DNA from: Candidatus Parcubacteria bacterium | GTDB taxonomy: Bacteria; Patescibacteria; Paceibacteria; UBA9973; UBA918 | Reading direction: 5' to 3' | DNA length: 64,000 bases | NCBI GenBank assembly: GCA_021731405.1 | Contig: JAKFXN010000003.1 | Location: 62,001 to 126,000 of the forward strand | Shown here: positions 1 to 8,651 of the stretch, one piece after another | How the letters are laid out: every line of letters starts with the position of its first letter | Position numbering within the stretch: the stretch's first letter is position 1 | The notes under the pieces: generated by a model | Told to the model about the DNA's origin: nothing | The model's input: the letters and a program-made list of their open reading frames with translations, nothing else | Databases searched by the model: none | Translations under genes and position numbers: made by a program

Positions 1-93
1 TTTGGTGATACGTAATTTCTAAAACTAGAAGCGGGCGAGCGGGTAGGCTGTCGTGTTGCTGATTGCCAGTAAATACCGTATAGTATCGGCGTT

Positions 94-113
94 AAGCCTT
101 AATCGGCTTTTTT
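94..113 (+). terminator. Rho-independent terminator of an upstream gene
   Basis: A short AGCC/GGCT stem with a TTAATC loop is followed by a run of six T. It probably ends a transcript entering from the left edge. Between here and fusA no confident promoter can be picked. Confidence 0.6.
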
Positions 114-197
114 CTTTTCTCCAAGCCCTTTTTTGGGACGCCTTGATGAAAGGAGTATCACATTATTAAATACATATATAAGTAAGTAGAACAATTT

Positions 198-2375
198 ATG
201 GCACGAGAATTTCCAGTAGATCGCATGCGAAACTTCGGTATCGTAGCGCACGTAGATGCGGGTAAAACCACGACTTCAGAGCGGGTACTTTTCTATACTG
301 GCATGAGTCACAAGATTGGTGAGGTGCACGATGGTGCTACTGTCACTGACTGGATGGAACAGGAACGAGAACGAGGTATTACTATTACAGCGGCGGCTAT
401 TTCATGTAACTGGTCTAAGACTGACGTACTTGATCGAAAGGACAAGTCACAGATGTACAGCTTCAACATTATCGACACTCCAGGCCACATCGACTTTACC
501 GCTGAAGTAAAGCGTTCAATGCGTGTGCTCGACGGTGCTGTCGTGGTATTTGACTCGGTAGCGGGTGTAGAACCACAATCAGAAACTAACTGGGGTTATG
601 CTGACGAAGCTGGTGTGCCACGTATTTGTTTCATCAACAAGATGGACCGACTCGGCGCTTCTTTTGAAAAATCATACCAGTCAATTCTCGACCGTCTTTC
701 TAAGAAAGCAGTTCGAATCCAACTTCCATGGGGTGCTGAAGACCAATTCCAAGGAGTGGTTGACCTGCTTCGCATGAAGGCTTTCGTCTTTGAAGGTGAA
801 ATGGGTACTCTTGTTAAACAAGTAGAGATTCCAGAAGAGCTCAAGGCAGATGCTGAAAAGTATCGAGCAGAGCTCATTGAACGGGTGGTTGAACATGATG
901 ATACTCTCATGGAAGCCTACCTCTCTGGAACTCTCCCAACCGACGAACAACTAAAAACCACTCTCCGAAAGGCAGTGCTTGCAAACCAACTCTTCCCAGT
1001 TATGACTGGATCTGCGCTTAAGAACATTGGTGTACAGCTTGTGCTCGATGGTGTAGTTGATTACCTGCCAGCACCAACAGACCTTCCACCAATTAAGGGT
1101 ATCAACCCTAAAGATGAAACTGACATCACTCGTCTTCCAGACGACAATCAGCCATTTTGTGCGCTTGCCTTCAAACTTCAGACTGACCCATTTGTGGGAC
1201 AACTTACCTTCTTCCGCGTGTACTCAGGAGTAGTTAAGGCTGGTAGTTACATCTACAACTCAACTACTGGAGAAAAGGAACGATTAGGCCGTATTGTACG
1301 ACTCCAAGCAGACAAGCGAACAGAAATTGAAGAAGTGTACGCTGGAGAAATTGCTGCCGGAGTAGGGCTCAAAGAAGTAAAGACTTCACACACACTTTGT
1401 GATGAAGCAAACCCAATTATCCTCGAACAAATTAAATTCCCAGAGCCAGTGGTGGCGCTACGCGTAGAACCAAAGACTAAGGGTGACCAAGAACGTATGG
1501 GTGTTGCTTTGAAGAAGCTATCTGATGAAGATCCAACTTTCAAGGTTTCAACTGACGAAGAGACTATGGAAACAATTATCGCTGGTATGGGAGAACTTCA
1601 CTTGGAAATTCTCGTCGACCGAATGAAGCGTGAGTTTAACGTAGAAGCTAACGTTGGTGCTCCACAAGTAGCGTACCGAGAAACAATTCAACGAGAAGCT
1701 GAAGCTGAATACAAGTACGTAAAGCAGTCAGGAGGTCGTGGACAGTATGGTCACGTGAAGATTCGTATCCGTCCAATGAAGCCGCTAGAACTTGCTGAAG
1801 GAAAGTCACTTGCTAAGAACATTACCCGTGAAGACCATTACGAATTCATCAACAGTATCAAGGGAGGAGTAATTCCAGGAGAATTTATTCCAGCTGTTAT
1901 GAAGGGATGTAAAGAAGCAATGGCACGAGGATTTGTGGCTGGATACAAGATGGAAGACGTTTCAGTAGAGCTTTTTGACGGTTCATTCCATGATGTTGAC
2001 TCTTCAGAAATTGCTTTCAAACTCGCTGCTATCTATGCGTTTAAGGAAGCTGCAGCTAAGGCTGGAGCGGTTCTCCTTGAACCAGTGATGAAGGTTGAAG
2101 TTCGTACTCCAGAACAATTCATGGGTGACGTAAACGGAAACATTTCAAGTAAACGAGGACAAGTAGAGGGTATGGATGATATCGGAGATAAGAAGGTGAT
2201 TACTGCTAAGGTTCCACTTTCAGAAATGTTTGGTTACACCAACATGCTCCGTTCTATGACTCAAGGTCGTGCTTCAATGATGATGGAATTCCATCATTAT
2301 GACGTGGTTCCGCCAAACGTTGCTAATGAGATCAAGAAGACGAGAGGTGTGAAGGATGTGAATGAAGAAGCGTAG
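198..2375 (+). CDS. fusA: Elongation factor G
   Basis: Translational GTPase that drives tRNA-mRNA translocation on the ribosome. The G1 loop AHVDAGKTT lies near residues 17-25, followed by the switch I motif RGITI, the G3 motif DTPGH and the G4 motif NKMD. At 725 residues it is slightly longer than the usual ~700 and spans all five EF-G domains, with the conserved late GGRGQYGHV segment. It stands alone with its own strong terminator at 2396, and is separated from tuf by a solitary small gene. In many bacteria it follows rpsL-rpsG, which would lie left of this window; the terminator at 94 argues against read-through here. Very secure. Confidence 0.98.
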   Translation: MAREFPVDRMRNFGIVAHVDAGKTTTSERVLFYTGMSHKIGEVHDGATVTDWMEQERERGITITAAAISCNWSKTDVLDRKDKSQMYSFNIIDTPGHIDFTAEVKRSMRVLDGAVVVFDSVAGVEPQSETNWGYADEAGVPRICFINKMDRLGASFEKSYQSILDRLSKKAVRIQLPWGAEDQFQGVVDLLRMKAFVFEGEMGTLVKQVEIPEELKADAEKYRAELIERVVEHDDTLMEAYLSGTLPTDEQLKTTLRKAVLANQLFPVMTGSALKNIGVQLVLDGVVDYLPAPTDLPPIKGINPKDETDITRLPDDNQPFCALAFKLQTDPFVGQLTFFRVYSGVVKAGSYIYNSTTGEKERLGRIVRLQADKRTEIEEVYAGEIAAGVGLKEVKTSHTLCDEANPIILEQIKFPEPVVALRVEPKTKGDQERMGVALKKLSDEDPTFKVSTDEETMETIIAGMGELHLEILVDRMKREFNVEANVGAPQVAYRETIQREAEAEYKYVKQSGGRGQYGHVKIRIRPMKPLELAEGKSLAKNITREDHYEFINSIKGGVIPGEFIPAVMKGCKEAMARGFVAGYKMEDVSVELFDGSFHDVDSSEIAFKLAAIYAFKEAAAKAGAVLLEPVMKVEVRTPEQFMGDVNGNISSKRGQVEGMDDIGDKKVITAKVPLSEMFGYTNMLRSMTQGRASMMMEFHHYDVVPPNVANEIKKTRGVKDVNEEA

Positions 2376-2395
2376 TTTTCTACCTTCTCTGATCC

Positions 2396-2427
2396 AAAAA
2401 GCCCAGCACGTACGTGCTGGGCTTTTT
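2396..2427 (+). terminator. fusA terminator
   Basis: Perfect hairpin with stem AAGCCCAGCACGT/ACGTGCTGGGCTT, flanked by A and T runs, 20 bases after the fusA stop. Confidence 0.9.
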
Positions 2428-2440
2428 GTATGTATTTTCT

Positions 2441-2468
2441 TTGAAATTAATATTTTCTGTGGTATAAA
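2441..2468 (+). promoter_or_regulatory. Promoter of the solitary gene at 2536
   Basis: -35 TTGAAA at 2441 and -10 TATAAA at 2463, separated by exactly 16 bases ending in TGTGG (extended -10). The predicted 5' UTR is about 60 bases and ends in the ribosome binding site GAGGAG at 2525-2530. Confidence 0.65.
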
Positions 2469-2535
2469 ACGGTGGGCAATTCGTTGTCCAAAACAGGTCT
2501 AAGTTCTTTCAATCATATACTACCGAGGAGTTTTC

Positions 2536-3030
2536 GTGAAAAACGAAGATAACAAATTTTCGGCCCTGTGCCCGTGCGATATGGGTGCTTCGTGGACAGG
2601 GTTCAACTGGGCAAAGTACCCAGGGGGTGTTCAAGTGAGCTTTGCTCTGACCGACGGCAGGCGACTGCTGCTGGTCAAGCCGACTCGCTGGAACTATGTG
2701 ATGATGCAGCTGCCTCTGGAGAAGACAGGCAGCCTCGATGGGGTTCTGGCAAAGATGTACACCGAGCTGCGAAAGGTCGGCATCGCGGTGTCTGGTGTCG
2801 GCAAACCAACCGTTCAGCAGGTGCTCGAAAAGACCGGTATTTTCAATGTTTTGGTGGTGGTGCCGTATGCCCAAGTCTCGGGATCGGCTGCTTCGATGGA
2901 ATGTGTCGATTCGGCACTGATGTTGCGCGGCTTTTGGGTCTCGAACCCCATGGCCACGTTTGTGCCGCGGCTGCTCGGTTGGGGTGACGCACACGAGATG
3001 CCTGAAGAACAGGTTCTGCAGGCGGCCTAA
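2536..3030 (+). CDS. Uncharacterised 164-residue protein, solitary SD-led gene
   Basis: I do not recognise a family. The start is GTG at 2536, chosen because GAGGAG ends five bases upstream. The protein is soluble-looking, with no signal peptide or membrane segment, and has alternating beta/alpha character (for example the hydrophobic strands RRLLLV and FNVLVVVPY). Codon use is visibly more G+C-rich than in fusA and tuf (many CTG, GTG, GGC and CGG codons). It has its own promoter at 2441 and terminator at 3056, so it is a one-gene unit between two housekeeping operons. It belongs to the group of nine such units in this window. The long antisense frame over it is taken as a shadow of the G+C-rich codons. 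Confidence 0.8.
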   Translation: MKNEDNKFSALCPCDMGASWTGFNWAKYPGGVQVSFALTDGRRLLLVKPTRWNYVMMQLPLEKTGSLDGVLAKMYTELRKVGIAVSGVGKPTVQQVLEKTGIFNVLVVVPYAQVSGSAASMECVDSALMLRGFWVSNPMATFVPRLLGWGDAHEMPEEQVLQAA

Positions 3031-3055
3031 TTCCCTGAAGGGGAAATAGCCGAAT

Positions 3056-3086
3056 AAAGCGCATGGACAAAGTCCGTGCGCTTTTT
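3056..3086 (+). terminator. Terminator of the gene at 2536
   Basis: Stem AGCGCA.GGAC / GTCC.TGCGCT with an AAA loop, followed by TTTTT. Confidence 0.85.
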
Positions 3087-3104
3087 AATTTGCTTGCATA
3101 AACC

Positions 3105-3138
3105 AAAAAAGCCCGTGAACGCCAGTTCACGGGCTTTT
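3105..3138. terminator. Second, symmetrical terminator before tuf
   Basis: Stem AAGCCCGTGAAC/GTTCACGGGCTT with A-run and T-run flanks, so it can work in both directions. It insulates the tuf promoter from upstream reading. The 3031-3385 gap holds two terminators, the tuf promoter and the tuf leader. Confidence 0.85.
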
Positions 3139-3186
3139 GCTTATCAAAGTACTATTTTAAGCCTTCTTTTAACTTCTTGTTTGAAC

Positions 3187-3214
3187 TTGCAAAAGTTTTC
3201 GACTCTGGTACTAT
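3187..3214 (+). promoter_or_regulatory. tuf-rpsJ promoter
   Basis: -35 TTGCAA at 3187, a 16-base spacer ending in CTCTGG, and -10 TACTAT at 3209 (extended -10). The predicted start of transcription is near 3221, exactly where the leader helix begins. Confidence 0.65.
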
Positions 3215-3220
3215 TGCCGA

Positions 3221-3385
3221 ACCGCACACAGATTATGTCTGTGCGTGGAGCGAACATAGTATTGCTCTTTCACACGTTTCGAGTGTTCATTCTCAGCGCG
3301 ATTGTTCTCGCCGCTTAGAATGTACGCTCGGACATAGCTTTTTAGTAGCTGTGTGCGGATTATTAAAATAGTATCTTTCATTAAT
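3221..3385 (+). promoter_or_regulatory. Structured tuf 5' leader with two competing helices
   Basis: CCGCACACAG (3222-3231), at the predicted 5' end of the RNA, is perfectly complementary to CTGTGTGCGG (3349-3358), closing a ~137-base loop. The same 5' bases can instead pair locally with TCTGTGCG (3238-3245). The two pairings exclude each other, as in attenuators or protein-controlled leaders. Confidence 0.5.
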
Positions 3386-4579
3386 ATGGCAGAAACATTT
3401 GATCGTTCAAAGCCGCACATTAACGTAGGAACCATTGGTCACGTTGACCATGGTAAGACCACGCTTACAGCTGCGATTCTTACAGTACTTAACCAAAGAG
3501 GTGGTGGTTATAGTGCTACAACAAAGGGCGTTGACGAAATCGACAAGGCCCCAGAAGAAAAAGCACGAGGTATTACTATTTCTCTCTCACACTCTGAGTA
3601 CGAAACTCCAACTCGACACTACGCACACATCGATGCGCCAGGTCACGCGGACTACATTAAGAACATGATTACTGGTGCTGCACAGATGGACGGTGCTGTA
3701 CTCGTGGTTGCTGCTACAGACGGTGCGATGCCACAAACACGTGAGCACGTTCTTCTTGCTAAGCAAGTTGGTGTACCTAACATCATTGTTTTCCTTAACA
3801 AGTGCGACATGGTCGACGATGAGGAAATGATTATGCTCGTGGAAGAGGAACTTCGAGAACTTCTTACTAAGAACGGCTTTGACGGTGCTAACGCTCCAGT
3901 CATCAAGGGTTCTGGTCTACAAGCGCTTGAAAATCCAACTTCAGAATGGGGAGACAAGATTATTGAGCTTGCAAACGCAATGGACTCATACTTCCCAACA
4001 CCAGTTCGAGATCTCGACAAGCCTTTCCTTATGCCAATTGAAGACATTTTCTCAATTGAAGGACGCGGTACTGTAGTTACAGGTCGTGTAGAACGAGGTG
4101 CTGTTAAGGTTGGAGAAGATGTTGAAATCGTTGGTATCAAGGATACTGCGGTGACTACTGTTACAGGAGTTGAAATGTTCAACAAGCAACTCGACCGAGC
4201 ACAAGCTGGAGACAACGCCGGTATTCTACTGCGAGGTACTAAGAAGGAAGACGTACACCGAGGACAGGTTCTTGCTAAGAAGGGTTCAGTAACTCCACAC
4301 ACAGAATTTGAAGCTGAAGTATACGTACTTTCAAAAGATGAAGGAGGTCGTCACACACCATTCTTCTCTGGTTACAAGCCACAGTTCTATATTCGAACAA
4401 CTGACGTTACCGGAGACGTAACACTCTCTGAAGGAGTTGAAATGATTATGCCAGGTGATACAGCAACCTTTAAGGTAAAGCTTGTAGCTCCAGTTGCACT
4501 TGAAGATCAACAAAACTTTGCGATTCGCGAAGGAGGTAAGACAGTTGGTGCGGGTGTTGTAACAAAGATTGTTGCCTAA
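3386..4579 (+). CDS. tuf: Elongation factor Tu
   Basis: GTPase that delivers aminoacyl-tRNA to the ribosomal A site. The start is placed at the ATG at 3386 (MAETFDRSKPHINVGTIGHVDHGKTTL), which gives 397 residues, the normal EF-Tu length; the in-frame ATG at 3353 would add 11 unlikely residues and lies in the leader. The G1 loop GHVDHGKT, RGITI, DAPGHADY and NKCD are all present, followed by complete domains 2 and 3. rpsJ follows after 30 bases without a terminator, so the two are co-transcribed. Expression is probably modulated by the paired leader upstream. Confidence 0.98.
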   Translation: MAETFDRSKPHINVGTIGHVDHGKTTLTAAILTVLNQRGGGYSATTKGVDEIDKAPEEKARGITISLSHSEYETPTRHYAHIDAPGHADYIKNMITGAAQMDGAVLVVAATDGAMPQTREHVLLAKQVGVPNIIVFLNKCDMVDDEEMIMLVEEELRELLTKNGFDGANAPVIKGSGLQALENPTSEWGDKIIELANAMDSYFPTPVRDLDKPFLMPIEDIFSIEGRGTVVTGRVERGAVKVGEDVEIVGIKDTAVTTVTGVEMFNKQLDRAQAGDNAGILLRGTKKEDVHRGQVLAKKGSVTPHTEFEAEVYVLSKDEGGRHTPFFSGYKPQFYIRTTDVTGDVTLSEGVEMIMPGDTATFKVKLVAPVALEDQQNFAIREGGKTVGAGVVTKIVA

Positions 4580-4609
4580 CCTTATTCACCTCACGGTAAC
4601 TTACACACT

Positions 4610-4987
4610 ATGGCCACAGATACTACAAAAAAAGAGACCAAAGCCAAAGAAGCAAAAGCTCCAAAGGCTGCTTCAGGCGAAATTAATAAACTTCGTATTC
4701 GCGTCCGTGCTTACGAGCACAAGATTCTTGATGCGAGTATCAAGCAAATTATTGACACTGCACTTCGCTTTGACGCGAAGGTAGTTGGTCCGATCCCACT
4801 TCCGACTGAAATCAAAAAGTATACAGTCAATCGTTCGACGTTCGTTTATAAAGATGCGCGAGAACAATTCGAGATGCGAATGCATAAGCGAGTAGTTGAT
4901 ATTCTTAACCCAGGACCAAAGGTAGTAGAGGCTCTAACGAACCTCTCGCTCCCGTCTGGAGTAAATATTGATGTAAAGATGATGTAG
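4610..4987 (+). CDS. rpsJ: Ribosomal protein S10 (uS10)
   Basis: Small-subunit protein of the head domain. The core from about residue 24 (KLRIRVRAYEHKILD) through TRSTFVYKDAREQFE-like and HKRVVDI segments is typical S10. The protein is 125 residues against the usual ~103 because of a Lys/Ala-rich N-terminal extension. It is cotranscribed with tuf and ends at a bidirectional terminator, so it is detached from the L3-L4-L23-L2 operon it usually heads. Confidence 0.96.
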   Translation: MATDTTKKETKAKEAKAPKAASGEINKLRIRVRAYEHKILDASIKQIIDTALRFDAKVVGPIPLPTEIKKYTVNRSTFVYKDAREQFEMRMHKRVVDILNPGPKVVEALTNLSLPSGVNIDVKMM

Positions 4988-5002
4988 TATCATCCGCCAT
5001 TA

Positions 5003-5040
5003 AAACAAAAACCCACTCATTTGAGTGGGTTTTTGTTTTA
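5003..5040. terminator. Bidirectional terminator between rpsJ and the DCC gene
   Basis: A long symmetrical hairpin AAAACAAAAACCCACTCA / TGAGTGGGTTTTTGTTTT serves both convergent genes. Confidence 0.9.
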
Positions 5041-5403
5041 ACCAGGAGAACGTCGCCTATTTTTTGCGATAAACTCGTATATTTTCTCGCCTAAAATGTT
5101 TATTCCGGGCAGGTAGAGAAGTAGTGCAAACGGGGCAGTAAGTGGTAGCTTTAATCCAATTTTTCTGACTGCCTTAAAACCCCTATAAACAGTACCGTTT
5201 CTATCAATAAGATGAATTTCAGAAAGCAGGGAGTTTAGGTTTGAGATTTCTGCTGGGATTTGAGAAAGGGATTTTTCGTCGTAAACGTTAACTGTTTTAA
5301 TAACCCCAAACCAGTCTAGTGAAACAATAATATTTCTAGCTCGACCACAGGAGAGACATAGTCCATCATAAAGTACGTATGAGTAGGGCATCAACCTCAT
5401 CAT
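5038..5403 (-). CDS. DCC-family thiol-disulfide oxidoreductase-like protein (DUF393)
   Basis: The N-terminal motif YDGLCLSC fits the DGxCxxC signature of the DCC (DUF393) family of small thioredoxin-like proteins. The C-terminal part carries a hydrophobic LTAPFALLLYLPG stretch usual for the family. About 121 residues from the ATG at 5403; ATGs at 5427 and 5391 are also in frame, and family members normally start 7-10 residues before YDG. The gene converges on rpsJ and diverges from the TPR gene at 5470. The biological electron partner cannot be told from the sequence. Confidence 0.8.
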   Translation of the reverse strand: MMRLMPYSYVLYDGLCLSCGRARNIIVSLDWFGVIKTVNVYDEKSLSQIPAEISNLNSLLSEIHLIDRNGTVYRGFKAVRKIGLKLPLTAPFALLLYLPGINILGEKIYEFIAKNRRRSPG

Positions 5404-5469
5404 AGCTCTCAAGTACACTGTAGGCAATTCATAAAATTGAGTATTTCTGTCCTGTACAATATACGTACT

Positions 5470-6246
5470 ATGAGCGATGAGTCGATTGTCACCCCAACAA
5501 AAAAATCAAAATTTCTGAAACTGGCACTGCTTGTCATCAGTTTGTTCTGGGTGATTGTTATAGTAGCGTTCCTTTTTCCTCAGACTCAATATCGAGCCGG
5601 AAACATTTTTTTTGGAGAAGTGCCAGCTCTCTATAATCTGACAATCGCTCAGGTACTTTTTACCCATGCTTCTTATCCAATTATAGGGGCAGCGCCACAG
5701 TTTGCCCACTATCAATTATCTCGTACCTACTTTATTAAAGGAGAATTGTACACTTCATTATTTGAGGCAAAAAAAGAATTAGAGCTGTACCCGCAAAATA
5801 AAAGGACCTATTACATTTTAGGTTTAACGTACGGGTACCTCGGTCAGGAAGAAGAAGCAATTGAGGCTTTTTCAAGTTTTATCGAGGCTTATCCAGAATC
5901 ATGGGCGGCTCGCAACGACAAGGCTTGGTTACAGTTTAGGATTGGTGATATAGAAGGGGCGCTTCTGACCATGGCACCGGTGACACACCTAGAAAATCCC
6001 TGGGTATTAAATACCTACGGAACGCTCCTTCTTAATTCAGATAGGTTACTTGAGGCGAAAGAGGTTTTTTTACATGCTGAAGCCGTTGTCCAAAAAATTA
6101 CCGCTGATGACTGGGGGAGCGCCTATCCTGGTAACGATCCACGGATCTATGAAACAGGTTTAACGGGAATGCGGACTTCAATTGAAGAAAATCTACAGAT
6201 TGTTGAAGACCGCTTATTATCCCCAAACAAGGAGAGCTCAGAGTAG
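5470..6246 (+). CDS. Membrane-anchored TPR protein
   Basis: A single N-terminal transmembrane segment (about residues 17-37, LALLVISLFWVIVIVAFLF) is followed by TPR-type helical repeats, clearest in RTYYILGLTYGYLGQEEEAIEAF and in the preceding and following repeats. The ATG at 5470 is preferred over the TTG at 5437, since a likely -10 (TATACG) ends seven bases before it and TTG 5437 would overlap the -35. That implies a leaderless mRNA. It probably exposes a protein-binding repeat domain outside the membrane; the partner is unknown. Confidence 0.8.
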   Translation: MSDESIVTPTKKSKFLKLALLVISLFWVIVIVAFLFPQTQYRAGNIFFGEVPALYNLTIAQVLFTHASYPIIGAAPQFAHYQLSRTYFIKGELYTSLFEAKKELELYPQNKRTYYILGLTYGYLGQEEEAIEAFSSFIEAYPESWAARNDKAWLQFRIGDIEGALLTMAPVTHLENPWVLNTYGTLLLNSDRLLEAKEVFLHAEAVVQKITADDWGSAYPGNDPRIYETGLTGMRTSIEENLQIVEDRLLSPNKESSE

Positions 6247-6308
6247 GCCTCTGCTGACGCGTGGTATTATTGAGTTAGATTATTTTAATTCTTTTTATCA
6301 TTTTATCT

Positions 6309-7646
6309 ATGAATAACTCATTTTTCCTACAAAAAGTACTTGAGTCATCTCTCCCTCGGCTACTTCTGGCCCTATTTCTTCTCCCTGTCGTCCTGATAGC
6401 TTTATTTTTTGTTACCGCTGAACAAAATCCACATGCAGCAGAGCTTGCTTTTGCTGAACGCTCGATTGATAAAGACATTATCGGCTCTGTGGTCCCGGCC
6501 AGCTGTGAAAGTGCTCCGCCGACTAACCATTTTGCAGGAGATTGTGCTGTTCCGCCCACTCCCTCTACGATTACTGTAGCTTGTGGGGTCCCGGTTAGTC
6601 CAGCTGGTCCAAAGACAATTAGTTGGCCAGCTTCAGCACGTGCATCATACTATATGGTTCGTCTTGATTATGTTGGCGACCCAGCTCCGTACCTAGTACA
6701 AAATGATAATTATGGAGCTACTTCATTTACCTTTACCCCTACTCTTGATACCAACTACACAACGTGGGTGCATGCTTGTAACGTCAGTGGATGTTCAGCT
6801 CACCAAGCGGTTAATTTTAATTGCCCATCTCCAGTTGTGGTAGGCATAAGTGCCTCACCATCTCAAGTTGATGCTGGAAATTCAACTACTATCAACTGGA
6901 ACGTTACTGGCGCAACGAGCTGCACGGCTTCTGGTGGATGGTTGGGCGCGAAGACGGCTGGATCTGATTCAGAAAACTTTAATCCAACCGCTAATACTAC
7001 CTACACTCTGACCTGTACTGGCCCTGGAGGGACAGTCTCAAATTCCGCTACAGTCCTTGTTCCTTCTGGATATATAACTGGCACAAATTGTACGATTCCA
7101 ACCGGAGCATCTAGTTGTGATGTAAATATTATTTGGCAGTCATACAACTTCTTTTCTACGAGCGAAGTTTTGCAAGGCGATATCCAGTTTAGCTCCGACA
7201 CTGTAAATGCTGGAACAGTACGCTCAATTAACCCAAATGACGCAGTCTTCACACTACGGGATAGTGGTGGGTCTTTTGTCACTACCTACAGCGCCTCGGT
7301 AAGTTGTGCTGCTAACAGTGTCTGGACCGGAGTGGGAGGTAGTTGCGTGCCATTACCTGAAATCGATATCACTGCTGATCCAAACGTGATTCGCAGTGGT
7401 GCAACTGCTCCGCTTGAGATTGAGATTGACGCTGGTTATGAGCTTACTTGTACTCTAAACGACGGTGGTGCTTCACAAGTGTTTACTCACGATGGTACCC
7501 CTTCATCACAGACTTACAGCCGAACAACTCGTCCGCTCAACTCAGCCCAGGTAGTAAGTGTCAGCTGTGTTTCGCCAACGTATCCAGCAGTTAACGGCGA
7601 CGCTGATGTACGGGTAAACGTCGTACCAACCATCCAAGAGATCTAA
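6309..7646 (+). CDS. Secreted Ig-like / fibronectin-like repeat protein
   Basis: An N-terminal signal or membrane anchor (residues ~17-36, LPRLLLALFLLPVVLIALFF) precedes a Thr/Ser/Cys-rich ectodomain of several beta-sandwich modules. One (about residues 175-255) has the pattern VGISASPSQVDAGNSTTINWNVTG ... TCTGPGGTVSNSATV, typical of Ig-like or PKD-like modules in CPR surface proteins. Another follows near residue 350 (IDITADPNVIRSGATAPLEIEI). Paired cysteines suggest disulfide bonding outside the cell. 445 residues, own terminator. The role is probably surface or envelope; no catalytic motif is visible. Confidence 0.75.
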   Translation: MNNSFFLQKVLESSLPRLLLALFLLPVVLIALFFVTAEQNPHAAELAFAERSIDKDIIGSVVPASCESAPPTNHFAGDCAVPPTPSTITVACGVPVSPAGPKTISWPASARASYYMVRLDYVGDPAPYLVQNDNYGATSFTFTPTLDTNYTTWVHACNVSGCSAHQAVNFNCPSPVVVGISASPSQVDAGNSTTINWNVTGATSCTASGGWLGAKTAGSDSENFNPTANTTYTLTCTGPGGTVSNSATVLVPSGYITGTNCTIPTGASSCDVNIIWQSYNFFSTSEVLQGDIQFSSDTVNAGTVRSINPNDAVFTLRDSGGSFVTTYSASVSCAANSVWTGVGGSCVPLPEIDITADPNVIRSGATAPLEIEIDAGYELTCTLNDGGASQVFTHDGTPSSQTYSRTTRPLNSAQVVSVSCVSPTYPAVNGDADVRVNVVPTIQEI

Positions 7647-7659
7647 TTCTCATTGAGAA

Positions 7660-7698
7660 CCAAGCAAAAAGCCGCCTAAAGCGGCTTTTTGCTTGGTT
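7660..7698 (+). terminator. Terminator of the secreted protein gene
   Basis: Long symmetrical hairpin ACCAAGCAAAAAGCCGC / GCGGCTTTTTGCTTGGT. The 7647-8016 gap holds this terminator, the rplC promoter and a structured leader. Confidence 0.9.
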
Positions 7699-7705
7699 TA
7701 AATAC

Positions 7706-7733
7706 TTGCCAAACCCTGAAAAATCAGTATACT
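7706..7733 (+). promoter_or_regulatory. rplC operon promoter
   Basis: -35 TTGCCA at 7706, 16-base spacer, -10 TATACT at 7728. Transcription should start near 7740, giving a ~275-base leader. Confidence 0.65.
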
Positions 7734-7739
7734 AACCCC

Positions 7740-8016
7740 AGTTTCTAAAGACCTACGTACAGCTGGTGTAAGCCAGCTAGACCAATGGGCACAAACCGCG
7801 CATCTATGCTTGGACCTTGTGTTCGCGTATATATGCGCGGTTTGTTGTATCGGTCCTCTTAGAACAAGGCTAAATTTTGCAGCTGGCAAATTCCTTTGTC
7901 AAAACAGCAGATTTTTCCTCACTGTACTCTTGTACAGCTCAGTCAAAATCTTTGTTTTTCCTCGGACTTTTCTCAGCTTCAGTATTTAGCTAAATTATAA
8001 GTATAGTTCACACGTA
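7740..8016 (+). promoter_or_regulatory. Structured 5' leader of the rplC-rplD-rplW-rplB operon
   Basis: Contains a 12-bp perfect helix CAAACCGCGCAT (7792-7803) / ATGCGCGGTTTG (7832-7843). AGCCAGCT (7771-7778) can pair either with AGCTGG just upstream (7761-7766) or with AGCTGGC downstream (7881-7887), giving two exclusive folds. A palindromic element of a repeated family sits at 7911-7952. Autogenous control by L4, which is known in other bacteria for this operon, is a reasonable guess. Confidence 0.5.
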
Positions 8017-8637
8017 ATGAAATTCATTATTGGAACCAAAGCTGGAATGACACAAGTTTTCGATGAAAACGGTGTCTGTACAGCAGCCACCATTCTCAAG
8101 GTGTCTACAGCCAAAGTTTCACAAGTAAAAAACGTTGAAACTGATGGATATGTTGCGGTACAAATCGCTACCGGTGAACAAAAAGAGCACCGAGTGGCAA
8201 AAGCTCAAAAAGGACATTTCGGCACAGGCGTACGCTTTGTGAAGGAGTTCCGTCCGAAGGTGGGAGATGAAGCAACTCTAGATAGTATGGTAAAAGATAC
8301 TACTTTTGACGCTTCAGTCTTTACTCCAGGAGATTTGATTGCTGTCTCAGCAATCTCAAAAGGTAAGGGCTTCCAAGGTGTAGTTAAGCGTCACGGCTTT
8401 GCTGGAGGACGTCGTACTCACGGACAGAAGCACTCTGAACGAGAACCAGGATCTATTGGAGCAACTGGTCTCAATCGAGTTATGAAGGGTCAGCGTATGG
8501 CTGGTCGAATGGGATCTGATGCGATTACTATTAAGAACCTCCGTGTTCTTCAGGTAAATCCAACAGAGAACGTTCTTCTTGTTTCAGGCGCAATTCCAGG
8601 TCGGAAAGGAACATTAGTAGAGGTACGTGGTACCTAA
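8017..8637 (+). CDS. rplC: Ribosomal protein L3 (uL3)
   Basis: Large-subunit protein reaching the peptidyl transferase region. It opens with MKFIIGTKAGMTQVFDENG, a standard L3 start, and carries the conserved KGKGFQGVVKRHGFAGG...THGQKHSEREPGSIGA loop. 206 residues, normal length. First gene of a four-gene operon with L4, L23 and L2. S10, which usually precedes L3, is instead at 4610 behind tuf. Confidence 0.98.
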   Translation: MKFIIGTKAGMTQVFDENGVCTAATILKVSTAKVSQVKNVETDGYVAVQIATGEQKEHRVAKAQKGHFGTGVRFVKEFRPKVGDEATLDSMVKDTTFDASVFTPGDLIAVSAISKGKGFQGVVKRHGFAGGRRTHGQKHSEREPGSIGATGLNRVMKGQRMAGRMGSDAITIKNLRVLQVNPTENVLLVSGAIPGRKGTLVEVRGT

Positions 8638-8651
8638 GTTAGCATACATAT

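Noticed and set aside
2509..2994. 161-residue antisense ORF over the gene at 2536
   Set aside because: Composition artefact of a G+C-rich gene; no promoter or ribosome binding site on that strand.
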